Shown here piece after piece: positions 6,344 through 14,042 of a stretch of DNA of 29,672 nucleotides; the first letter of the stretch is position 1, and each line of letters opens with the position of its first letter. Made by a program: the position numbers and the translations under genes. The notes below the pieces were generated by a model. It was not told the DNA's origin and made no database searches. It saw nothing but the letters and a program-made list of their open reading frames with translations. This DNA is from Phil1 sp963643205 (GTDB lineage: Bacteria; Bacillota; Clostridia; Christensenellales; CAG-138): assembly GCA_963643205.1 (NCBI GenBank), contig CAVIJJ010000022.1, positions 1 through 29,672 on the forward strand, read 5' to 3'.

Positions 6344-7921
6344 ATGAAGCGAAGAATTATCGCCCTTATATTGGCGCTCGCGATTTGCCTAAGCCTGCTT
6401 TCCGGCTGCATGAGCGACGCGGGCTACACCCCCGCGCTTGAGCTGAGCCAAAACGAACCGCCTAAGCAGGGCGAGGGCACGCTCGGCAGCGGCGAATTTG
6501 AAGCATCACTTTATTTTGTAAACGAGGACGGCACGCGCCTTGTTTGCGAAAAGCGCACAATAAGCTGCGGCGAGGGCGAAAGCATGGCCCTTTGCACCGT
6601 TGAGGCGCTCCTTGAAGGGCCCGAAACGCCAACCTACCAGCGCTCGGTTCCCTCCAGGCTCAGTCTTGAAAAAATTGAGCAGAGCATGAATATATGCAAT
6701 GTATATCTTGACGGAGGCTTCCCGGGGGACGAATCCGAATGGCTTACCGCAAGGTTTGCCATAGCGGCAACGCTTAGCGACACGCTCGGCATAGAGGCCA
6801 TTAACCTGCTTTACAACAATAAGGAGCAGGGCTACAACAGCCACGCCTTAGGCGAGGCGCGCTACTCCGGCGAAAGCCTTGACGGCTACCTTGAGGAAAT
6901 GGCCGAACAATACCCGAGTTACTCAGGCGAAATAATGCAATACGTTAACCAGTACATTACGCTTTATTTTACCAACAAGGACTGCACGCTTATAGCGGCG
7001 CACAGCACAGAGTTTGCCGTTTCCCCATCGGCAAGCGTAACGGACGTTGTAGCAATGCTTACGGAAAAGCTCGCCGCGGGCGTTTTGGGGGACAGCAGTC
7101 TTGAACCCGTGCTGCCGGCGGATTTCTCGCTTGCGGAAGAGCCGAAAATAGGCATTTACGGCATGGAGGACTACAATACCGCAACCACCGCCGAACCGCA
7201 AAACGAAACGTCAACAGAGGATCAGAACGGTGATGAACCCGCCGCAAGTCCCGCGCCTTCCCAGGCCCTGCCGCTTTACGCGCCCAAGGTAATTTATCTT
7301 ACCATAAGGGAGCCGGGCAGCGAATATTCCGAGCGGCTTTTGTGCGCCTCCCTCACCCTTACGCTTACGGGCTACCTGCCCGGCATGAGCGGGATAGTGC
7401 TGTATGTGCAGCGGGAGGACGGCACAAGGGTTCAATTGATGAGCGAATACGACTACCTTACGCGGGATCTTTTCAGCGATATGCTGGGCACAAGCGTTCC
7501 GGCGGACTGCCCGGACGAGAGCGGCACGCTGCTTACAAGGCAAAGCGAGATAGTACCCTCCGCCGACGCGGACGACCTGACAAAGCGCGTGCTCACGCTT
7601 ATTGACGCGCAGGGTTCAAGCGGGCTTGGGTTTGCCCCGCTTTCAAAAGAGGACGTTGAAAGGGTTTATCTTTCAGACGGCATTGCCGTTATAGAATGGA
7701 AGGAAGGCACGAGCAAAAAGCTGAAGGCGGCGCTTGAGGGCGAGGAAAACGCGGACAGGCTTGAAATGCTTATAATATACAGCTTTGTGAACACGCTTAC
7801 CGAAATTCCTTACATAAAAAAGGTTTGGATGAGCGAAGGCGGCCAAAAGATGGGCCTTATAAACAACATATATCTTGGCAACGCGCTTTTAAGAAGCCCG
7901 GGGCTTATGAACGGCGATTAA
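6344..7921 (+). CDS. GerMN-domain lipoprotein, second of two
   Basis: A 525-residue lipoprotein. ATG 6344 is chosen over the GTG at 6338 because GGAGGTGA (6330-6337) sits at ideal distance. The signal peptide ends in lipobox LSGC (C22). A first GerMN-like domain covers about 45-170 (LYFVNEDGTRLV, VEALLEGP, LEKIEQSMNICNVYLDGGF). A second begins near residue 203 (YITLYFTNKDCTLIA) but is interrupted by a Thr/Glu/Pro/Ala-rich linker at about 275-310 and extra beta-rich sequence. It resumes near 435-515 with VYLSDGIAVIEW and LIIYSFVNTLTEIPYIKKV. The tandem architecture again recalls LpqB. It is co-transcribed with the two-component pair and probably forms a surface complex with the upstream lipoprotein. 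Confidence 0.85.
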   Translation: MKRRIIALILALAICLSLLSGCMSDAGYTPALELSQNEPPKQGEGTLGSGEFEASLYFVNEDGTRLVCEKRTISCGEGESMALCTVEALLEGPETPTYQRSVPSRLSLEKIEQSMNICNVYLDGGFPGDESEWLTARFAIAATLSDTLGIEAINLLYNNKEQGYNSHALGEARYSGESLDGYLEEMAEQYPSYSGEIMQYVNQYITLYFTNKDCTLIAAHSTEFAVSPSASVTDVVAMLTEKLAAGVLGDSSLEPVLPADFSLAEEPKIGIYGMEDYNTATTAEPQNETSTEDQNGDEPAASPAPSQALPLYAPKVIYLTIREPGSEYSERLLCASLTLTLTGYLPGMSGIVLYVQREDGTRVQLMSEYDYLTRDLFSDMLGTSVPADCPDESGTLLTRQSEIVPSADADDLTKRVLTLIDAQGSSGLGFAPLSKEDVERVYLSDGIAVIEWKEGTSKKLKAALEGEENADRLEMLIIYSFVNTLTEIPYIKKVWMSEGGQKMGLINNIYLGNALLRSPGLMNGD

Positions 7922-7931
7922 GGAAGAAAAA

Positions 7932-9050
7932 ATGGAAACGAACTCAAAAAGGGTTATAGTAGGCATGTCCGGCGGGGTTGATTCCTCCGTGGCGGCGCTT
8001 TTGCTTAAGCAGGCGGGCTACGAGGTTACCGGCGTATTCATGAAAAACTGGGAGGAAACGGACGAGGACGGCGTTTGCACGGCAACCGAGGATTATCAGG
8101 ACGCTATGGCCGTTTCAAGAAAAATAGGCATTCCCTGCTACGGCGTGAACTTTTCGCGCGAATATAAGGACAGGGTGTTTTCCTATTTTCTTGATGAATA
8201 CTCAAAGGGCAGAACGCCTAACCCTGACGTATTATGCAACTGCGAAATAAAGTTCAAGGCGTTTCTTGATCTTGCCATGGCCGCGGGAGCGGACAGACTC
8301 GCTACCGGGCACTACGCGCGGCTTGAAAAGGACGCATCCGGCAAGGTTAAGCTTTTAAGGGCGAAGGACCTTAATAAGGATCAAACGTATTTTCTTGCGG
8401 GGCTTACGCAGGCGCAGCTTAAAAACGCCATGTTCCCCGTGGGGGACATATTAAAGCCGGAGCTTAGGCGCATAGCCGAGGAAGCGGGGCTGCCGAACGC
8501 GAAAAAGAAGGACTCCACGGGAATTTGCTTTATAGGCGAGCGCAACTTCAAAAAATTTCTTATGGAATACCTGCCCGCTCAGCCGGGCGATACGGTTACG
8601 CTTGACGGGCGCGTGGTGGGCCGCCACGACGGGCTTATGTACTATACTCTCGGCCAAAGGCGCGGCCTTGGCATAGGCGGGCGCAGCGACGGAACGGGCG
8701 AAAGCTGGTTTGTTATAGGCAAGGACATGAAGCGCAATCTGCTTATTGTTCAGCAGGGCGAGCACGAGGAGCTTTTCCAAACGGCGCTTGAGGCGAACAA
8801 GATGCACTTTATATCGGGCGAGGCGCCGGGCAATGAATTTGACTGCACGGCAAAGTTCCGCTATCGCCAAAGCGACGTTCCTGTTCACGTGAGCATGCGC
8901 GGCGAGGGCTGCCGGATAACGTTTATGCAGCCGGAACGCGCCGTTACACCCGGGCAATGGGCCGTGCTTTACATGGGCGATGTTTGCCTGGGCGGAGGGC
9001 CGATAGACTCCACAACTCCCCTAAAGGAGATAGTGCTTAAAAACATATAA
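7932..9050 (+). CDS. mnmA: tRNA-specific 2-thiouridylase MnmA
   Basis: A 372-residue enzyme, about the family's usual length. It adds the 2-thio group to U34 of tRNAs for Lys, Glu and Gln, using ATP and a persulfide donor. The ATP pyrophosphatase P-loop SGGVDSS is at 13-19. The catalytic pair is C102 in NPDVLCN and C199 in DSTGICFIG. ATGHYAR (124-130), DLNKDQTYFL (146-155) and the LGQRRGLGIGG segment are all typical. The C-terminal beta-barrel is present. It begins ten bases after the lipoprotein stop with AAGGAAG upstream, so it is the last gene of the 3159-9050 run, which ends at a strong terminator. Its pairing with a signalling operon is probably organisational rather than functional. Confidence 0.97.
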   Translation: METNSKRVIVGMSGGVDSSVAALLLKQAGYEVTGVFMKNWEETDEDGVCTATEDYQDAMAVSRKIGIPCYGVNFSREYKDRVFSYFLDEYSKGRTPNPDVLCNCEIKFKAFLDLAMAAGADRLATGHYARLEKDASGKVKLLRAKDLNKDQTYFLAGLTQAQLKNAMFPVGDILKPELRRIAEEAGLPNAKKKDSTGICFIGERNFKKFLMEYLPAQPGDTVTLDGRVVGRHDGLMYYTLGQRRGLGIGGRSDGTGESWFVIGKDMKRNLLIVQQGEHEELFQTALEANKMHFISGEAPGNEFDCTAKFRYRQSDVPVHVSMRGEGCRITFMQPERAVTPGQWAVLYMGDVCLGGGPIDSTTPLKEIVLKNI

Positions 9051-9064
9051 GGTCCTTACATAAT

Positions 9065-9096
9065 AAAAACCACCGGTTTTAACCGATGGTTTTTTG
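9065..9096. terminator. Bidirectional terminator between mnmA and ricT
   Basis: ACCACCGGTT (9069-9078) pairs with AACCGATGGT (9081-9090) with one mismatch. T-rich sequence follows on the plus strand (TTTTTT) and, through AAAAA at 9065-9069, on the minus strand. It lies in the 49-base gap between the convergent mnmA and ricT genes. Confidence 0.9.
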
Positions 9097-9099
9097 ATT

Positions 9100-10281
9100 T
9101 TATTCTGCTTTGTTTGAGGGCTTGCGGTAGTTGCCCTTCGGCCTGCGGCGGGGGCGATTGTCCCTCGCGCGGCGGCGGGGTTCGTCGGCGGCCGTTTCGT
9201 CGCCGTATTCATCGTCCTCCTCATCCGCTTCGGCGGGCCGTCTTTCCGCTTTTTGGCGGCGGGGCTTATTGGGCCTCGGGCGGCGTTGCTGCCTTTCTTC
9301 CTGCTCCCGTTTTTCTTCCTCGATCTCCGCTTCGCTCCGCTCCGGCACTGTCTCGCCTTCGTCAGGCGCGGTATCCGCAGTTGCGGCGGGCGTTTTTTCC
9401 TTTATTTCGTCGGCGGCTTCATAGTCGCCTTCGCCATCATCATTGTTTTCAACAAATTCCTGGTGGTGGGTATTAAGCTGCGTAAGCTCCTTATAGGGGT
9501 AATCGCGAACGTCTATGGTGCCGTCCGCAAGGGTTACGCGAACCTTTGTCTTTTCGGTTATGGGATTATTCTCAAGCACCGTACCGTCGCCATCCGGCGT
9601 GCTTACGTCCCTGCCCGGGCGTGGCATAAGCTTGCGCATATACTCGTAGCCGTCCTGCTCATACTTAAGGCAGCACATGAGCCTGCCGCATATACCCGAT
9701 ATTTTGGTGGGAGAAAGGGAAAGCCCCTGCTCCTTGGCCATTTTTATTGAAACGGGAGCGAAGTCCGAAAGGAACGCCTTGCAGCAAACGGGTCTGCCGC
9801 AGGCACCGAGACCGCCAAGCATTTTGGCCTCGTCCCTTACGCCTATCTGCCTAAGCTCTATCCTTGTGCGGAAAACTCCGGCCAGATCCTTTACAAGCTC
9901 GCGGAAATCCACCCTGCCGTCCGCCGTAAAGTAAAACATAACCTTTGAGCCGTTGTAGGAATACTCAACGTCCACAAGCTTCATTTCAAGCCCGTGCTCG
10001 GCTATCTTCTTTTCGCACGTTTCAAACGCGTCCTTTTCCTTGGCGCGGTTGGCATCCCTAAGTTCCCTGTCGTAATCCGTGGCTATTCTTACAACGCCCT
10101 TAAGCGGAGCAACTACACGGCTTTCGTCTATTTCCTGAATGGGGGAAACAACGTCCGCGAATTCAACACCCCTCGCGGTTTCAACTATAACGCCGTCCCC
10201 TTCTTTTATTTCCAGCTCTCCGGGATCGAAGAAATAGCTCTTTCCCCCGTCCCTGAACTTTACGCTTATTACGCGCATCAC
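9100..10281 (-). CDS. ricT: RicT/YaaT-like PSP1-domain protein with long charged tail
   Basis: A 393-residue PSP1-domain protein. In Bacillus subtilis, RicT (YaaT) works with RicA and RicF in mRNA processing with RNase Y and in developmental control, and binds an iron-sulfur cluster. Here residues 1-270 cover the PSP1 domain with six conserved cysteines: C161, C166, C167, C198, C203 and C204 (GACGRPVCC and GICGRLMCC). From about 275 to the end is a low-complexity extension, first Asp/Glu-rich, then rich in Arg, Pro and Lys; such tails may bind RNA. The gene overlaps holB through a GTGATG junction, with AAAGGAG eight bases before the GTG. The darA-holB-ricT order is conserved in Bacillota. Confidence 0.93.
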   Translation of the reverse strand: MMRVISVKFRDGGKSYFFDPGELEIKEGDGVIVETARGVEFADVVSPIQEIDESRVVAPLKGVVRIATDYDRELRDANRAKEKDAFETCEKKIAEHGLEMKLVDVEYSYNGSKVMFYFTADGRVDFRELVKDLAGVFRTRIELRQIGVRDEAKMLGGLGACGRPVCCKAFLSDFAPVSIKMAKEQGLSLSPTKISGICGRLMCCLKYEQDGYEYMRKLMPRPGRDVSTPDGDGTVLENNPITEKTKVRVTLADGTIDVRDYPYKELTQLNTHHQEFVENNDDGEGDYEAADEIKEKTPAATADTAPDEGETVPERSEAEIEEEKREQEERQQRRPRPNKPRRQKAERRPAEADEEDDEYGDETAADEPRRRARDNRPRRRPKGNYRKPSNKAE

Positions 10282-11207
10282 TTACTTAACTCCTTTAATA
10301 TGCTCAAAAAAAGCCCGTCCAGCACCGCCGCGGAATACATACTCCCGCCATCGGCCCTATAAAGGCTTTCAGCAGCCTTGGTAATCTTATTTATAATACA
10401 CAGAATTTGCCGCGTTGTAAAGCGGGAGGCTATTTTGCGGATTGTATCCTGCTTATCCTCATTGTCAATCGGGCGAACGCCGCCCATGCTTTGGCTAAGA
10501 ATATCGCCCATAAACGAAAGCATGAACGTTATCCCGTCCGCCGCTCCGGCCTTTGCGATGGCCTTGCCCGCGTTAGCCTGAAGCTCCCCGTTAAAAAGGG
10601 CGATTACGGCGGCAATGCTCCTGTCCCTTTGGGCGCGGAACTCCTCGTTTTCGCTAAGCTTTACGGCTGTGCCCATAATGCCGCCGCTTATGCCGGCGTA
10701 AACACGCGCGTCCGCTGGCGATACGCCTCTTTTTATAAGCTCCGCCTCTATTTCCGCCCTGCCGGCCTGGCCAAGCCTTATAAGCGCGCAGCGGGAAACG
10801 ATTGTGCTGAGCATTCCCTCCGCGTGGCCCGAAAGCAGAAATACGACGTCCTTTGGCGGTTCCTCAAGCGTTTTAAGAATTGTGTTCTGGGCACCACGGG
10901 TCATGGCGTGGGCGTTTGATATAACTATGGCGCGCATTCCGCCGCCTGCCGCGGCCTTGGAAAGCTCTTCCGTAATCGGTCTTATTTCAGTTACGCCGGT
11001 TTCCTCGCCGGCAAAAAAATAATAGTCCGGGCTTTGCTCCACGGCGTTTTCATCGTCCCTGCCGAGAATACAAAGGGATGCCGCCCTGCGCGCGAGCGAC
11101 AGCGCCTCTTCGGTATCGGGTGAGGAAATGAAAACAGCATGAAAAGCCTTCCCCGACATAAATGCCAGGGAAAGCATTCTGAAAGCTTTATTTGCCGCTG
11201 TACTCAA
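10278..11207 (-). CDS. holB: DNA polymerase III delta' subunit
   Basis: A 309-residue AAA+ clamp-loader subunit. Recognisable blocks are HAVFISSPDTEEALSLAR near the N-terminus, SPDYYFF, the GMRAIVISNAHAMT Walker-B-like strand, the NTILKTLEEPP helix and the arginine-finger motif TIVSRC. The Walker A region lacks a functional GxxxxGKT, as is normal for delta'. The four-Cys zinc module common in delta' and gamma/tau is also missing, leaving a short loop between ASLCILG and SPDYYFF. It starts at TTG overlapping the darA stop (TTGA), with only a weak upstream purine stretch, so translation is probably coupled. It lies in the conserved darA-holB-ricT operon. Confidence 0.92.
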   Translation of the reverse strand: MSTAANKAFRMLSLAFMSGKAFHAVFISSPDTEEALSLARRAASLCILGRDDENAVEQSPDYYFFAGEETGVTEIRPITEELSKAAAGGGMRAIVISNAHAMTRGAQNTILKTLEEPPKDVVFLLSGHAEGMLSTIVSRCALIRLGQAGRAEIEAELIKRGVSPADARVYAGISGGIMGTAVKLSENEEFRAQRDRSIAAVIALFNGELQANAGKAIAKAGAADGITFMLSFMGDILSQSMGGVRPIDNEDKQDTIRKIASRFTTRQILCIINKITKAAESLYRADGGSMYSAAVLDGLFLSILKELSK

Positions 11208-11530
11208 AACCTATGAAACTGCTCCACGTCGATTATAAACACCGTTGCTCCGCCGAGCGTAACCTGAACGGGGGTGGGTGAACTGTCCGCATAGCCGGGC
11301 AGCGTGGAGGGTATTACCATGAACTCCTTGCGGGTGCTGGACTTGGACTTGATTATATCAAGCGTTTCGTCAACCTTATCCGCTTCCACGCCTATCATAA
11401 GCGTGGTATTGCCGCCGTGCAGAAAACCGCCGGTGGAAGAAATGCGGGTTACACTTATGCGATGCTGAACCAGCGCGCGAATAAGCTTCTTCGAATCGTC
11501 ATTCTGCACAATCGCGAATATGAGCTTCAT
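11204..11530 (-). CDS. darA: Cyclic-di-AMP receptor DarA/PstA (DUF970)
   Basis: A 108-residue PII-like protein, matching the ~109 residues usual for DarA/PstA. It binds cyclic di-AMP as a trimer; its downstream target is unknown in most bacteria. Visible family features are MKLIFAIVQNDD at the start, the RISSTGGFLHGGNTTLMIGV strand-loop with the Gly-rich ligand loop, and the C-terminal GGATVFIIDVEQF. The frame is open to 11614, but AAAGGAG before 11530 and the standard MKLI start fix the shorter form; ATG 11536 is too close to the ribosome site. It overlaps holB by 4 bases and follows the HAD gene by 52 bases. Confidence 0.95.
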   Translation of the reverse strand: MKLIFAIVQNDDSKKLIRALVQHRISVTRISSTGGFLHGGNTTLMIGVEADKVDETLDIIKSKSSTRKEFMVIPSTLPGYADSSPTPVQVTLGGATVFIIDVEQFHRF

Positions 11531-11582
11531 AATCATGATCTCCTTTCGGTTTATTTCTTTATTATTTTTCGCAGCATAAGCC

Positions 11583-12233
11583 CTATTCTCCGCAAAGCAG
11601 ATTTTTAAGCTCATCTACGCTTTTGACTATATATTTGGGGTTGTAAGCCTTCAGCTCTTCCTCGTCACCATAGCCGTAAAGCACGCCTATGCCGTCCACT
11701 CCCGCGGCGTTTGCCGCCTCAAGATCAAAGAGCCTGTCGCCCACCATGGCAATTTCGCTTTTGTCTATTTTAAGATCCTCTATCGCCTGTCTGAGCAGCC
11801 CTTCTTTATTTGCGCCGCTCCAGCCCTCTATTCCGCCGCGAACATAGTCTATATATTCCATCAATCCGTAGCGCTCAAGATGCTCCCTCGCAACGGGGGT
11901 AAGCTTGCTTGTTACAACGCCGCGCCGTATGCCCCTTGATTTTAGAGCGTTAAGCATGTCAAAAACGCCTTCATACGGCTTTATAAGATCAAGCCCAATA
12001 TAGGTTGCCTTTTCCCTGTATTTTGATACGGCCTCCTCGATTCTGTCCTCCGGCACGCCCAAAACATCCCTGAAGCAATGCCTAAGCGGCGGGCCCACCA
12101 TTTTTCTGATGCGCTCATCACTCGGGTTCTCAAACCCCATCTCTTTTAATACCGCCCTTGTAACGGCAAATATTCCGGGACCGGACTCTATCAGCGTTCC
12201 GTCAAGATCGAATAATACTGTACTATAAAGCAA
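11583..12233 (-). CDS. HAD-family phosphatase (Gph/PpaX-like)
   Basis: A 216-residue HAD hydrolase. Motif I is FDLDGT with nucleophile D9 and acid/base D11. Motif II is VVTSK (about 106-110). K143 in the ANKEGL segment serves as motif III, and motif IV is MVGDRLFDLEAA (D166, D170). The alpha-helical cap (about 15-85) and C-terminal GVLYGYGDEEEL match the phosphoglycolate phosphatase/pyrophosphatase PpaX group. The substrate cannot be decided from the sequence. It starts at TTG 12233 with GAGG upstream. It may head the darA-holB-ricT operon through the promoter at 12298-12326, as the gap to darA is only 52 bases. Confidence 0.92.
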   Translation of the reverse strand: MLYSTVLFDLDGTLIESGPGIFAVTRAVLKEMGFENPSDERIRKMVGPPLRHCFRDVLGVPEDRIEEAVSKYREKATYIGLDLIKPYEGVFDMLNALKSRGIRRGVVTSKLTPVAREHLERYGLMEYIDYVRGGIEGWSGANKEGLLRQAIEDLKIDKSEIAMVGDRLFDLEAANAAGVDGIGVLYGYGDEEELKAYNPKYIVKSVDELKNLLCGE

Positions 12234-12297
12234 TGGTTCCTCTTTTTCGGGTCAGATGCGCGTGCGCGCAGAAAACCGATAGTCTTAATACTTTTTG

Positions 12298-12326
12298 ATT
12301 ATACACTAAGGCTTTATAAAAATCAA
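12298..12326 (-). promoter_or_regulatory. Promoter of the HAD-darA-holB-ricT operon
   Basis: On the minus strand, TTGATT (12326-12321), a 17-base spacer and TATAAT (12303-12298). The ~60-base leader contains the GC palindrome TGCGCGCACGCGCA (about 12257-12270), which could form a 5' hairpin. Confidence 0.75.
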
Positions 12327-12394
12327 GTAAGTGCAGCTTATATGGCTATAACTCACGCTTTATTAACAACTTAAGCGATTTTGGAGCCATAAGT

Positions 12395-12428
12395 AAAACT
12401 AACCGCTCACCCAAAAGTGGGTAAGCGG
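12395..12428 (-). terminator. Terminator of murA
   Basis: CCGCTCACCCA (12403-12413) pairs with TGGGTAAGCGG (12418-12428) with one mismatch and a 4-base loop. On the minus strand the stem is followed by TTAGTTTTAC. It begins 18 bases past the murA stop. Confidence 0.75.
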
Positions 12429-12445
12429 CGGTAAAAATTATTTTC

Positions 12446-13714
12446 TTATTCCTCAACGCGGGTAATGTCCGCCCCGAGGGCGCGCAGCTTTTGTTCAAAG
12501 TACTCATAGCCGCGGTCTATATACTCAATATTATGAACCTCGCTCCTGCCTTCCGCGGCAAGGGCGGCGATTATAAGGGCGGCACCCGCGCGAAGATCGC
12601 TTGCGTAAAGCGGGGAACCGAAAAGCTTTTCAACTCCCTCCACCATCGCGGTGCGGTCGTTTATAACAATATTCGCGCCCATGCGCCGAAGCTCCGCCAC
12701 GTGGTTAAAGCGGTTTTCGAATATATTCTCAACAATAAAGCTGTTTCCCTTTGCCCTTGTAAGGTACGCCATCATGGGCTGCTGCAAATCCGTTGGGAAG
12801 CCGGGATATGGCAGCGTTTTTATATTCACGGCGCGTGGCCTGTTTTCGCAGCTTACCCGCATAAAGAACTCCCTGCCGTCATCCCCGTCCACAACGTGCG
12901 CTCCGCTTTCCATAAGCTTTGCGGAAATGGCCTCAAGATGGGTTGGGATAATGTTGTTTATAACAACGTCTCCGCCGGTAGCCGCCGCGGCTATCATATA
13001 TGTTCCTGCCTCTATCTGATCGGGTATTATGGGATATGTGCAGCCGTGCAGCTTTCTGCCGCCGGTTATGCGGATAACGTCCGTTCCCGCTCCCTTAACC
13101 TGAGCGCCCATCATGTTTAAGAAGTTCGCCGTGTCCACAACGTGCGGCTCCTTGGCGGCGTTTGATATAATTGTTTTTCCCTCCGCGCCCACGGCCGCGA
13201 GCATTATGTTTATAGTGGCGCCTACGGATACAACGTCTAAGTATATTTCCGCGCCCACAAGCTTTTCGGCCTTAACGGTAACAATGCCGTGCTGAATCTG
13301 CACATCAGCGCCAAGCGCGCGGAAGCCCTTTATATGCTGATCTATCGGGCGCTGGCCTATTGAGCAGCCGCCGGGCAGAGCAACCTCGCCGTAGCCATAG
13401 CGGCCGAGCATGGCACCCAAAAGATAGTAAGAAGCCCTCATTTTGGACACCATATCAAACGTTACATGCTTCGTTTTTATGGTTCTGGGGTCTATTCTCA
13501 TTCCGCCGTCGGGCGTGAACTCAACCGTTGCGCCCATCATGCGAAGAATCTGCTCAAGCACGTGCACATCCTCTATGCGGGGCAGGTTTTCAAGCCTGCA
13601 GCTTTCGCCCGCCAAAATGCACGCGGGAATAATGGCAAGAGCCGCGTTTTTCGCTCCGCTTATGGTAACGCTGCCCTCAAGCCTTTTGCCGCCGTTTATA
13701 ACGTAATATGACAT
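12446..13714 (-). CDS. murA: UDP-N-acetylglucosamine 1-carboxyvinyltransferase MurA
   Basis: A 422-residue EPT-family enzyme, normal length. It transfers enolpyruvate from PEP to UDP-GlcNAc in the first committed step of peptidoglycan precursor synthesis, in the cytoplasm. Active-site features are K22-N23 in SGAKNA, the catalytic C117 in ALPGGCSIGQRPIDQH, and IPDQIEAGTYM and YPGFPTDLQQPM further on. The Cys predicts fosfomycin sensitivity at this position; Asp would give resistance. Bacillota often carry two paralogues (MurA/MurZ), and I cannot say which this is. It follows the FmdB-like gene by 39 bases and is probably co-transcribed with it. Confidence 0.97.
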   Translation of the reverse strand: MSYYVINGGKRLEGSVTISGAKNAALAIIPACILAGESCRLENLPRIEDVHVLEQILRMMGATVEFTPDGGMRIDPRTIKTKHVTFDMVSKMRASYYLLGAMLGRYGYGEVALPGGCSIGQRPIDQHIKGFRALGADVQIQHGIVTVKAEKLVGAEIYLDVVSVGATINIMLAAVGAEGKTIISNAAKEPHVVDTANFLNMMGAQVKGAGTDVIRITGGRKLHGCTYPIIPDQIEAGTYMIAAAATGGDVVINNIIPTHLEAISAKLMESGAHVVDGDDGREFFMRVSCENRPRAVNIKTLPYPGFPTDLQQPMMAYLTRAKGNSFIVENIFENRFNHVAELRRMGANIVINDRTAMVEGVEKLFGSPLYASDLRAGAALIIAALAAEGRSEVHNIEYIDRGYEYFEQKLRALGADITRVEE

Positions 13715-13753
13715 TACAGTCTCCCGATTGATTTTTGCTTTATATCCTCTGCC

Positions 13754-13948
13754 TTAATGATGGCAGCCGGAACAGCAGGAGCAGTTGCCCGAGCAGCTGT
13801 CGCTCTTTACGCCGAGGCATTTGCCCTCGTACGCGCGGGTAACCTTACCGCCGCAGTCAGGGCAGCGAAGGGACTCGACTTCGCTCAGCTTTACAAGCTC
13901 ATCGAACACCTTTCCGCAACTTTCACACCTGAATTTCAAAAACGGCAC
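13754..13948 (-). CDS. FmdB-like zinc-ribbon protein
   Basis: A 64-residue protein with a zinc ribbon: CESC at 8-11 and CPDC at 29-32, within the pattern PFLKFRCESCGKVFDELVKL...VESLRCPDCGGKV typical of FmdB-type putative regulators. The C-terminus is extra Cys-rich (SCSGNCSCCSGCHH), adding six cysteines and two histidines that could bind further metal. It starts at GTG 13948 with GGGAGG about eight bases upstream. It precedes murA by 39 bases. The function of FmdB ribbons is not established. Confidence 0.88.
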   Translation of the reverse strand: MPFLKFRCESCGKVFDELVKLSEVESLRCPDCGGKVTRAYEGKCLGVKSDSCSGNCSCCSGCHH

Positions 13949-13985
13949 GGATACCGCCTCCCGCCTAAAACTTTTTTATTCAACT

Positions 13986-14014
13986 ATATTAACATTTATC
14001 TTTTCAATTTGCAA
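13986..14014 (-). promoter_or_regulatory. Putative promoter of FmdB-like gene and murA
   Basis: On the minus strand, TTGCAA (14014-14009), a 17-base spacer and TAATAT (13991-13986). It sits in the 94-base gap after the TauE/SafE gene. Confidence 0.5.
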
Positions 14015-14042
14015 GTTTATGCCCAAATCGGCCGTTTTCGGA

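Noticed and set aside
9114..9750. Several plus-strand frames opposite ricT
   Set aside because: They are products of the Arg/Glu-rich tail codons read backwards, with no ribosome sites.
12491..13120. 209-codon frame antisense to murA
   Set aside because: MurA is intact with all active-site residues on the other strand; the antisense frame has no family features.
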